NCBI GenBank assembly: GCA_002917775.1
Contig: KZ627149.1
Span: 227,689 to 291,688 of the forward strand
Origin: Glaciozyma antarctica PI12
Taxonomy: Eukaryota; Basidiomycota; Microbotryomycetes; Kriegeriales; Camptobasidiaceae
Length of the DNA stretch: 64,000 nt
Reading direction: 5' to 3'
In this document: positions 1 to 9,021 of the stretch, piece after piece
How the letters are laid out: each line of letters opens with the position of its first letter
Numbering within the stretch: the stretch's first letter is position 1
The notes under the pieces: model-generated
What the model was told of the DNA's origin: nothing
The model's database searches: none
Seen by the model: the letters and a program-made list of their open reading frames with translations, nothing else
Position numbers and translations under genes: made by a program

Positions 1-2091
1 GGACGAGAGGAGGGAGAGACGTACGAGCTCATGTCGGCGCCTTGCTCGGCCAGCGAGCGAACGAACGCCTTGAAGTGCATCGTCCCCGCGCGGTAGTGTC
101 CCGAGAGAGGTGATAATGAGGTGAGCTTTCCCTTGTCGACCTGCGAGAGACGTCAGCTGAGCCCCTGGTGATACTTGGGACGATTCGACGGACTTGAATC
201 AAGCCTGCGAAGGAAGGTGAGACTTGCGAGTCAGTAATGAGGGAGGACGCGGTGACGAACCTGCAGAAGTTACGCGCGAGCCGTAGAGAAAGGAAGAGTG
301 CTGGAATTGACCCGCTGTGCGAGAGGCGTGAGCAGACTCGTGATGGGGTGGAGGGGAGACGTACTCCTCTTGATCGCGACGTAGAGGTTGTTCTGTGCCA
401 CGCGGAAGTTCAGCAATCTTTCTAGCCCACCTGGTAGCTCGCGATCGTACCTGCATGTCCGACACGTAAAGCCACCTTCGCAACCGCATCAGCTCATCGT
501 CTCCCAAGAAGCCCAAAGCGACGACTCACGTATTGTTCGCAATCGTCTCGCGCAGTAATCGATCCATCACCGCCCGTGGAGAGAGGTAGTAACGCGCCCT
601 CGCCTTGAACTGCTTGATCCCCCTCCCCTGCCCCGCCGTTCCTCCCTATTCGCAGCCAAAGCCATCAGCTCCCTCTTCCTCGCCCCCCAAGTAAGGCGCA
701 CCTTATCCTCATACCCCACCACCTCTCCATCACTATCACTCGAGCTGGAGCTCGACGAACTATCCCCCGTCTCCCTCGCCCGCTTCCTCCTCTCCGCCTT
801 CTCCTTCTCCCTAGCCTTCAGCTCCTCCTCCCCCATCTTCGCCACCCCAACCTCCGGCCCTCCATCCTTGTACCACTTGGTCGTATCCACCGGCTCCCCG
901 TTCCGTGCCCATACGAGGAGGCCGGCTTCGTTGATCCGGACGAGGTAGTTCTGTCGCTGAGAGGCGGTGAGGTAGGTGATGCGCTCTTTCTCGAGGCGCG
1001 GGCGGGGGCATTGGGGCAGAGAGAGGGTGCGGCCTTCGCCTGATTCGAGCCACTGTGAGGGGGTTAAGGAAGGAGGAATGAAGGAGGACGGACGGACGGA
1101 CGGACGTGGAAGAAGTTGTCCGAGGTCGAGGTTGCGTTCCACTGCGCTGAGACTTAGTGCGAGTGGTGAGAATGGAAGGGCGGGCGTACGCGCTGATGGT
1201 ACCACTTCAGGTTCGTGCCGTATCTGCGGGTGAGAGCGAGCGAGATCAGCTTGCGAAGGACACCAAGTTCGGAACCCTCGCTCACCGATGCTTTTCGTCG
1301 ACCATCTCAAGCCAATACTGCCCCTCCATGTTTTTTGAGGCCGCGCGCTCTTTCTTGACCTGTTCTCGCTCCTTGTCGTTCTGCCATCACCATCAGCTCG
1401 CTTCGCCCCCAGGTCGGAAAGAATCAACACTCACCCTCGCAAACTTGTCCATCTCCTCCCGCTCCGACATCTCAGGCGAATCATCCTTCTCCTGCCCCGT
1501 CGAGATCTGCTGCGCATAGACTTGGGACCGCTGCCATCGCGAACCTGCACGTCGCCACTCAGTTCAAGTCGCGTGGGCAAGCACCAAGACGACGCACTCG
1601 TGTCGTTCTTGCCCGCGTCCTGATCGCTCCCTGCGCGCTTGAGCTTCTTTGTTTGTATCCCATCGCTCCATCGCTCAGAGCAGCTGAGATTGAGCCCTCG
1701 CGAAGTGCGGTTCGAGACATGTGATCTGTCCATCCCAGCCCCATCAGCTCCTCCCCCCGTCCTATCCATAGCTCAAAACGCACCGATAAGAGCCTTGAAC
1801 GACCTTGGCCGCACGCTCCTTGCGGTCCTCCTCGCTCAGCAGCTCGTCGTCCTTCCTCGCTCGCGGCGCACGCTCGTCCTTCTTGCGCTGCTTGATGCGC
1901 TTCTCCACCTCCAAAGCGGCCGCGCGGTCTTCCGAGAGAGTCGATTGGCGGTAGTCGTAAGGCTCGTTGCCCGCTGCGGTGAGTGGGAAGGGGGCGTCGG
2001 TGCTGGAGGGGGTGGTGTTGGCCGAGGGTGGAGGAGTAGCCGTAGCTGAGTCGGGGTTGGCTGAGGCAGCTTGGGCTGGATCCGGTCCCAT
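1..2091 (-). CDS. IQ calmodulin-binding motif protein, conserved fungal family (3' end cut by window)
   Basis: Spliced reading starts MGPDPAQAAS (ATG at 2091; the frame stays open to 2286, so 65 more residues are possible). A low-complexity N-terminus leads into an IQ-like segment, ERAAKVVQGSYR, continued after an intron by SNRTSRGLNLSCSERW. Later exons give RWQRSQVYAQQ, MEGQYWLEMVDEKHR, RYGTNLKWYHQ, QWLESGEGRTLSLPQCPR and LVRINEAGLLVWARNGEPVD, then a Ser/Asp run. The C-terminal blocks are YLSPRAVMDRLLRETIANN, TWLYVSDMQ, GQFQHSSFLYGSRVTSAG and FKAFVRSLAEQ at the left edge. This block order matches a conserved fungal IQ-motif protein family of unknown role; calmodulin binding is inferred from the motif. 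At least five short introns. The last residues lie outside the window. Confidence 0.8.
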
Positions 2092-2650
2092 CTTCCCTTG
2101 GGTGAGAGTTACTTCAGGTGGAGAGGGTCGTGGGAGGCGAGAGAGGAAGGGAGCTGAACGCTCGCCGTTCGCGCGATGGCGCAGCGCGTGTGCTGTCTCT
2201 CCCGCTGCCACCTGCTGATGCTGATGGGGAGACTCTCTCGTGGCTCTCAGCTTTAGGTCCCTCCTCCCTGCCGTCTCCTCCCGCACTCCTTCAACTTCGG
2301 CGCCAGCGAGCCTTCTCCTCCTCCCCTCAGCGTTCTGGACGCCGTTAAGGGCGTGGCTGTTTGCGAAACACGATGGGTAGCACCTATTTCTGTGCTGCGT
2401 ACACGTTATCAGCCTTTGGTTTACCCAGTCTCACGGCAGGACTCGATCCGTCGAGAGCGAGAGTGAGAGCGAGCAGAATAGTCGCTGTCGGAGCTGGTGC
2501 AGCGACTGGGACCGAGAGAGAGCTAAGCAAGAGCAGGCTAGAAGCAATTCAACGCGAGTAGGACCAGGGGACAAGCAGACGCTCGATGAACGCGAAGCTC
2601 GAACGCACGCCGGTGCGGCGACGAAGGTCGACCTCGGATCCACCAAATAC

Positions 2651-2672
2651 CGAGAACCTCGCGAGGTTCTCG
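2651..2672. repeat. Perfect 22-bp palindrome
   Basis: Two 11-bp arms, CGAGAACCTCG and its exact reverse complement, abut with no spacer. It lies about 560 bp upstream of the IQ gene start. It could be a dimeric transcription-factor site or chance in GC-rich DNA. Confidence 0.7.
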
Positions 2673-2730
2673 AGCAGTCCCCAATCCCATCTCCTCACAA
2701 GCTCCCTCCCTCCCACGATCCCAGCACAGG

Positions 2731-2786
2731 AAGCAGTCCCCATCCTGTTCCTGCCCAGACCGAGTAGAGCAAGCAGTCCCCATCCT
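2731..2786. repeat. Direct repeat of a 16-mer, 40-bp period
   Basis: AAGCAGTCCCCATCCT occurs at 2731-2746 and 2771-2786. A diverged third copy (GAGCAGTCCCCAATCC) begins near 2672, next to the palindrome. The function is unknown. Confidence 0.6.
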
Positions 2787-2932
2787 CCAACACGCGCAAG
2801 CAGGTAAGAGGGTGCGATTGACAATACAAGGTGACGAAGTGAATAGGGGATAGCTCCGAAGCGAGGAGTGTAAGTGAAAGGTATATGGAGAGGGTAGTAC
2901 GATGAGGAAAGGAAGGGAATGGAAAGGGAGCT

Positions 2933-3924
2933 CTACATTGCCAACTGCGCCTGCAGCTCGCGCAATTCTGCTTCCTCCTCGTCCTCTTCGATCGTCTGCG
3001 CCGGTGTTCGTACTGTGTGGGAGTTAGTGCGGTGTTGGGTGAGGGAGGGAGAGGGGGACGGACCAGCTGTGGTTGCTCCGGGAGAATGCAGAGGCGCGGC
3101 TTCGGCGCCTGCGAGTCGCTTGTTGAGCTCGTCTTGCTCCAGTTCAGCCAGCTCGTCTGCGAGTTCAGAATCGTCGACCTGCGTGTTGGTAGTTAGCTTC
3201 CGTCCCAGCGGCGGGAGAGGCGAACGGGAAGGAGGGAGGGGCAGGGACGCACGTCGATGCCCATGCCTGCGGGGTTGGAGATGGCTTCGGAAATCTCGTT
3301 TGTGAGCTCCAGCTGCGTGCGTACGTCGTCCATCGTAGCGTCCACCTTGTCGACGTTCCTGCGTCGGTCGTCCTCATCAGCTCCCGCTACTCCCCACACC
3401 TCGTCCCAGCTGAGAGACGTACAGCTTCCCATGGATGTTCTTCAGCACTGCAGCACCCTTCTTCATAGCGTTCATCGTCTCCATGTTCATGTTGGCCGAC
3501 TCGATGGCGTTCACCTGGCGGTGGGGAGGAGAGGCGTACGTCAGTCCATCGACTCACGGGGCGTGAGAGCAGGGAGCGCAGGAGCCACCACGCACCTGAG
3601 TCTCGAGCGTAATCTTCCTCCCCGCAATACTGTCCAGCTCGTTCTCGTACACCTTCTTCTGCCGTAGCGCCTGCGTCGCCACTGCCCCCACCCGCATCAG
3701 CTCCTCCTGTCCCCTCTCTTCAACCCCCGTGCGAGGGACTCACCCCGCTTGTTAGTCGTAGCATTCGCCTTGGCCTTCCTCAGCTCGTCCTCAATCTTCT
3801 TCGTGAGGTGCTCCTCCTTCTTGTCGAGCATGATAAGGTGTTCGCGGAGGTTGACGATCGCGCTCCGAGTTGAATCCTGGTTCGGCGTTCGAGAGCCGGT
3901 GAGGTAGCTCATCCATCCGGACAT
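2933..3924 (-). CDS. SNF7: ESCRT-III subunit Snf7/Vps32
   Basis: ESCRT-III filament protein acting on endosomal and other membranes in multivesicular-body sorting and membrane scission. The spliced product is about 215 residues, normal for Snf7. It starts MSGWMSYLTGSR (ATG 3924), then NLREHLIMLDKKEEHLTKKI and KAKANATTNKR (basic helices 1-2), NELDSIAGRKITLETQ, NAIESANMNMETMNAMKK, NVDKVDATMDDVRTQLEL, and ISEAISNPAGMGIDVD. The acidic C-terminus ends AELRELQAQLAM, in keeping with the MIM and Bro1-binding tail. Five short introns; the first donor is at 3743. The gene is whole and I see no oddity. Confidence 0.93.
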
Positions 3925-4342
3925 GGTTTAGCGCTGTTGATGGGGTGAGGGAGAGCGGGGTGGAGGTGGGGGGTGGCGAGGATGGGGGGGCGACGGGGGG
4001 CGAGCAAGGCCGGCGCGGGTGAGCTTGGCTGGAGCGTTGGGGTGGTGCGGTAGTGTAGTTGGTGGGGCGGCGGTGTGGCTTGGGCTGTAAGGGCGGTCTG
4101 CTCAGCGAGCTGTCGAAGCTGTTGAACGATCTCTCTGGGGGGGAGCTCACCCGAGTTAGACTACTACCCCGTGACTGCTGCGAGGCTACTACTTCACCTC
4201 ATCCTACTTCCAAACGGAAATGTCTGCTGGAATGAGCAGAGCAGGGCAACGGACTTTGACTAGAAAAGCCAAGCAGAGAACTGAGCGACATGCGAATCCA
4301 ACACCGGTGCAACCCTATTCACAAAACCTCGCTACCGAGGCC
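3925..4342. other. Intergenic region, SNF7 upstream and pirin downstream
   Basis: 418 bases between two minus-strand genes. Nearby open frames are GC-driven and lack domain-like sequence. It presumably holds the SNF7 promoter and pirin 3' UTR. I see no repeat or RNA gene. Confidence 0.5.
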
Positions 4343-5488
4343 TCACTCCATCTCAAACAAGAGCCACTCCGCAGCCTTGTCCCCAACGTTCTCCACGTTC
4401 AATCCCCTATCCCCCTCTCCACCTACCACGACGAAAGCCCCATCTCCCTCCTCCAGCACCAACCCCCCATTCACACGAACCATCGCACCGCCGTCCTCAA
4501 ACTTCTCCGACGCAGCGACTTCAGGTCGGCGGTACCCAGAGCGCATGACTGCGTTCTCGCGTCAGTAGAGATTGAGAAAGCGTTCGAGAAGGACGCACTG
4601 AGGTGGAGGTAGGCCTTCTTCGTCCCTGGTGCGAGGGTGTGCGAGATAGAAGCTTTGGAGGAGAGGATGCTGGCGTACATCGACAAAGGCGCGTGAACCT
4701 GCGAGGGAGTCAGCTCATGAAAACGCATGGTGAGAGAAGGACGCACGGGCGCAGGACCAGTCGTTTCGCGGACGTCCGAGACTCCTTCTGAGCCGGATGG
4801 AGCAACGATCTTGACGAGGGCATCGCGCTTCTCTGCGTCTGAGAAGTGACTTTAAACGGGGACGTCAGTATAGCTCCCTTAACGCACTGCACGGCCTCAC
4901 CGAGTGTAGTAGTTGGGCTTCAACCCCGAAGTCGAAGGGAGGCCCCAAATCTGTAGGAAGTGTACCGGCACCGAGGAGTTCCTGTTGTACTCGGAATGAG
5001 AGATCCCTGTCCCAGTACTAGTCATCTGCACATCCCCACGCTTCATAATCTCCAACGATCCCAACGAGTCCTTGTGCCTGCACCGCTCATCAGCTCCCTC
5101 CCTCCCTCGAACCCGAAGCGGAACTCACTCAAGCTCCCCATCAACGATGTAACTCCAAATCTCAAACTCGCGATGATGGTGCTTCCCAAACCCTTCCCCA
5201 GGAGCAACGCGGTCCTACGCCAGTCAGCTCCGCCTCTCCATCGCCGCTCGCTCCAGCTCACCTCGTTGATAACCCTCAGCGAAGCCCACTGATCAAACTT
5301 GCTATCCTGGTAATTTGCAAACGAGAACGTGTGGAACCTAGTACCGCATCAGCTTCGCCCCCTCGCCGAGCCAAAGAGGGGACGCACGACTTGAGCCAAC
5401 CATGGTCAGCATGTCCTCGAGCTCCCGAGCGCCTAGGCGTGAACTTGAGCGCTGATAGGACCTTCTCGGCGGAGGCGGCGGTGGGCAT
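4343..5488 (-). CDS. Pirin family protein
   Basis: Bicupin metal-binding protein; pirins act as iron-dependent transcription co-regulators or quercetin dioxygenases, and the substrate here is unknown. It starts MPTAASAEKVLSALKF (ATG 5488), then HADHGWLKS-FHTFSFANYQ, WASLRVINEDRVAPGEGFG, KHHHREFEIWSYIVDGELE, DVQMTSTGTGISHSEYN and VPVHFLQIWGLPS. The metal-ligand pattern (HHH in KHHHREFE, later H and E) is present in the first cupin. The second cupin runs from VHAPLSMYASIL to AEWLLFEME. About 280 residues, usual for pirins. The frame is open upstream to about 5845 with an Arg-rich and hydrophobic stretch; I take this as 5' flank, but an N-terminal extension cannot be excluded. Confidence 0.9.
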
Positions 5489-5887
5489 TTGGTGGAGGGA
5501 GGAGCGGAGGAGGGTTGGGAGTCGGGGAATGGTGAGGGCGAGGACGAGGACGAGGCTGATGAGCGAGGAAGGACAGGGGAAGGACAGGAGCGCCAGGGCT
5601 TTTGCGAGGGGAGCTGAAGGGGAGCTGAGTGGTGTTGCTGAGAAGTGAAGGTGACTGAGAGAGAGGTAGAAAGACCGGAACAGAAGACAGGGAGTGACCA
5701 GGACGCTCGCTCGGCGAGATCGGCGCCTTGCCCCCACTGCCAAAATGGGAGGTCGCTTGCGAAGCATTCCTCTTCTGCTCTCGCTGACTGCGAGTACAGA
5801 TATTGTGGAGAACCTCGACATGATCGAGTAGAAGGGGGGAATCATGCGTGTTCGATCTACGCCAGCGCTACCCAAAAGAAACACAGC
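5489..5887. other. Intergenic region, pirin upstream
   Basis: About 400 bases between the pirin start and the Ugo1-like stop. It holds a frame open in phase with pirin but without domain-like sequence. Probably the pirin promoter. Confidence 0.45.
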
Positions 5888-7688
5888 CTACATCTCCGCC
5901 CATCCGCTGGCCTCATGCCCACCCGCCACCAGCCCAAGCATAAACACGACGACGTTCGCTCCAATCCCCATCCCCAATCCCCGGTACAGCTGCCTCAGCC
6001 CACTCCCCACCCCAAGCCCCATCACCCCGAGATCCTCCTTGACCTTCTTCCCCTGATCCCTCTCCACTGCGCTCCTCCTCCTCCTACGCGGAATACTGCC
6101 CGTCTCCTCCGTCATAATCCGGTAAACGGCCTCGACGACACCGTTGTAAGGCTGCGGCCTCGTCTCGACGCACGAAGCTCCAAGCCCTCCCCGTCCCTCC
6201 CGCCCTTCCTCCTCTCACAAACTCTGCGCGCGACTGGATCTGCAGACGTTTCCGCACCGTCTCGATTGGGATAGTGATGAGGAGAGCGGAGGAGGAGAGG
6301 ACGAGTTCGGCGAGGCCGAAGAGGAGGGGGGAGGTGGAGGGTTCGATGAGGAGGACACGAGAGATGATGAGGGGCGTCGAGAGGTGGAGGAGGGGGCGGA
6401 GGAGGCCTTCGAGGAGAGTCGGCACGAGGAGAGAGGGGTAGAGGTAGGTCGTGCGGAGACCGCCTTCTTCGGAGACGAGGGTTTGGAGAGCTGAGAAGGG
6501 GGAGGCGTACTTCTTGTGCGAGGGTTGGGCGGATTGGACGATTAGGCGCGTGCGGATTAGGTCGAGGGGGGAGAGGAGGAAAGTCGTGAGAGTGTGAGAG
6601 ATGGTGGAGAGAATGAGGAGGGGGACGGGGTGCGGAGAGTGGATGAGGGGGAGGGAGGAGAAGAGCGGCATCGAGGAGGTTGGGAGGAAGAGGATCGTGA
6701 GGAAGGTTTGGAGGAGGGGTTGAATGGTCGATGTCGCAGCGTCGAGAATGCAGGTCGTTAGTTGGCCTGGAAGAGGGTAGTCTGGTCAGTCGTGCTTATC
6801 GCGCCGCAGAGAGAGGACGGCGCACCCTTCCACAGACTCGCCCAGCCTTCGCCCTTCCATCGCCCCAGAGTCTTCATCATATCCCACACACCACCTTGCA
6901 CGACGACCGGCATAATCCACTCGGGTTTGGTCCCCATCGCTGCATCGCTGACCCCAGAACGGAGGAGGTAGCCGGACGGCGAGATGGGTCGCTGGGTAGT
7001 GTCCATGGACGGTGGTGCAAAGGAAGTCTGTCCACGTGCTTGCAGGTCGGAGAAGTAGGCCTCCGCTTCTGCTTCGTCGTCGAGCTGGAGAGGGAGGAGC
7101 GAGTTAGTGACGCGCTGGGGAGGAGTTCAGGGCTGAGTCGTCGTAGACAGCGCTTAGAGGCTCGGCAGGACCTGGAGGGCACACCCAAAGGACCGTAGAG
7201 ATACCCTGCAAAGGCTGCGCCCTCGTAGTCACCGCCACCGCCCTCCACCACCTCTGGGACACCCCCACCCCACTCGCTTGACACGAGCAACACCTGGCGT
7301 CTGCACTCACCTCGACCGTCTCCTCCTCCACCACACTCTCATCTGCTCCCCAAACAAGCGGATCGAGCCCGTCCCTAGGCACCCACTGCACCTGCGCCAG
7401 CGTCTTGCCGACCTCGAACGGCATGACGAGAGCCGTGCTGGTAAAGCTCAACAACGAGCTCGTCACGAACGCGCGCAGCATCGTTCCTGCCGTAGGGACG
7501 TCCACATCTTGAAAGTCGGCGAGCGTCGATTCGTACCGGTTCGTGGTCGCGATTCTGAACGAGGACGCGGTTGGGGCGGATGAGGAGGTCGAGCTGGAGG
7601 AGATGGAAGGGCCTCCGAAGGCGAACTCTGAGTCGGGGACGGGGACGTAGTAAGGTCGTAGTGGATGGGCTTGTGGGGCTGAAGCCAT
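5888..7688 (-). CDS. UGO1: Mitochondrial carrier-like fusion protein, Ugo1 type
   Basis: Ugo1 is an outer-mitochondrial-membrane member of the carrier fold that links Fzo1 and Mgm1 in fusion. The start is MASAPQAHPLRPYYVPVPD (ATG 7688); an N-terminus beginning LRPYY is typical of this family. Ser-rich linker, RAFVTSSLLSFTSTALVMPF (first membrane segment), an acidic loop, AYFSDLQARGQTSFAPP, GVWDMMKTLGRWKGEGW (carrier-like repeat), the hydrophobic TLTTFLLSPLDLIRTRLIV (P-x-D-x-x-R carrier signature) and SALLITIPIETVRKRLQIQ (second signature). C-terminal LRQLYRGLGMGIGANVVVF, ending ASGWAEM. One exon boundary near 7180-7320 is uncertain. Carrier membership is secure; the Ugo1 assignment rests on the overall pattern. 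Confidence 0.78.
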
Positions 7689-8100
7689 GGGGGTCGTGGT
7701 GGAGGGAAGACAAGGGGAGCGAGCGCCGAACTCGACGAGGTCGTGCTGTTTCGGTTCTTCTGGCCTTGCCTCTCTTGCTCCTCCCACCTGCCTGACTAAG
7801 TGTTCCCGAGCAACTGCTCCCCACTGCTATTTCCGTCTTGCGCCCTCGTCTTGGCGCCCATTGAATCAGGCCATCTCCTCGCTGAGCACTGGCCCGGTCG
7901 ACCTCAGGCTCTCCTCCGCTCAACCTTCGTCCTCCCCCCACTCTATACACTGCAATTCCGTCGGCCTGCTTGCACCGCGTCTCCTCTGCTCTTGCCGAGA
8001 TTGCAGTGGAGTACACCGTCGACAACGCGCGTTCTTCCTCATCTGCAGGCCTTCTACGTCTGCTCACTCCTCGGTACACTGCAGACTTGACCAGCAAACC
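7689..8100. other. Upstream region of UGO1 and the 8.1-kb locus
   Basis: About 410 bases. There is no plus-strand ATG between 7690 and 8106 that could open a gene. It serves as the UGO1 upstream region. Confidence 0.45.
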
Positions 8101-8371
8101 GTTCAAATGCTACACTGAGATCAAACCCGCTTCCAAGGTGAGCCTGATATCTGCGTTGTCGTCTCCTCGCTAACGGCATCGCTCTAGGCAACCTTCTTCG
8201 AGGAGTTCACGGTCGCCATGTGGAGGAAGGGGCAAGATACGTTCAAGGATTTAGAGACGTTGATCTACTCGCGGTATTTGCAAGCAAGCCGTTCGGCACA
8301 CCTACTCATACACCCCGCTCCCTCGCTCCTGGTTTTGCTGGTTCGGTTCGTAGATCCTTTCGTCCCGCTCA
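8043..8371 (+). CDS. Possible small protein, start unresolved
   Basis: A protein-like frame runs DLTSKPFKCYTEIKPASK, is interrupted by a standard intron (GTGAGC donor at 8139, CTAAC branch, TAG acceptor near 8187), and continues ATFFEEFTVAMWRKGQD and LETLIYSRYLQAS to a TAG at 8369-8371. No in-frame ATG precedes it. The only usable ATG is at 8218 (MWRKGQDTFKDLETL), unless an upstream non-adjacent exon exists. GTATTT at 8275 could be a further donor. I do not recognise the family. It may be a small gene with 5' UTR intron, or not a gene at all. Confidence 0.3.
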
Positions 8372-9021
8372 ATTAGAGTAACGCACTGAATTGGGAGACT
8401 CACATGAAAGGTGCTCTTCTTTGCGAGATTCACGAGCTTTGCACGGGCGAGAGAAAGAAGAACGAGCGAGCCCCAGCGCCGCGCTTCGCAGGGGAGCGCC
8501 CGCTCGTCCTCACTTCCCCTCTCCGTCGCGAATTCCGTTGGCAACAATTGGCACCTGACTAAATGAGCTAATCTACCCTCCGAAGTCCCTCCCACCGTCC
8601 TTGCCTTTGTACCCTCCTCGCTATCCACCCCCGGTCCACGGCAGCTTCGACACGCCTCGCTCCGACGTTTCTCGAGCACCTCCCCCGTAAAAGCATACTG
8701 TGGTCCGCGAACTGCTCTCCGCAGAGAGGAATGGAGAGGACGTGACTGGTTCAGCGAGGATCGAATTTAGGTTGGCTGCTGAAAGTGAGCTTGACAACAA
8801 CGGGACCGTCTCCCTCAGTGCAGGCAGACAACAGCTTCACTACAGCCTCCTTCTCCCCAGTATACTTTCTTGAGGCGACGAGCGATACACGATCCAGAGT
8901 CGATTCGGCAGCACGAGGACGATTGGACCCTGATCGACTCGCAGCTCGACCTCCTCTCCTTCTCTCCCTTCACGCCCACTTGACGACCTCTTGACGACCA
9001 CGACAAGCCATCCTGGCAGCC
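8372..9021. other. Intergenic region upstream of the lipase gene
   Basis: 650 bases with no supported gene. A minus-strand frame at 8302-8679 has no domain-like sequence. It likely includes the lipase promoter and 5' UTR. Confidence 0.45.

Larger units (their letters stand above)
2092..2932. other. Intergenic region between the IQ gene and SNF7
   Basis: No convincing gene in 840 bases. One plus-strand ATG frame of 73 codons (2586-2807) is low-complexity and unsupported. The stretch holds a perfect 22-bp palindrome and a repeated 16-mer, listed separately. It carries the promoter of the IQ gene and the 3' flank of SNF7. Confidence 0.5.

Noticed and set aside
2586-2807. 73-codon ATG frame in the IQ-SNF7 intergenic region
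   Set aside because: Composition is Ser/Pro/Arg-rich with no recognisable feature; overlaps the repeats.
5489-5845. N-terminal extension of pirin with a hydrophobic segment
   Set aside because: The frame is open, but the family starts close to MPTAAS and the extra sequence is low-complexity; noted only as a possibility.
8302-8679. Minus-strand 125-codon frame
   Set aside because: No ATG context, domain or splice support; likely chance.
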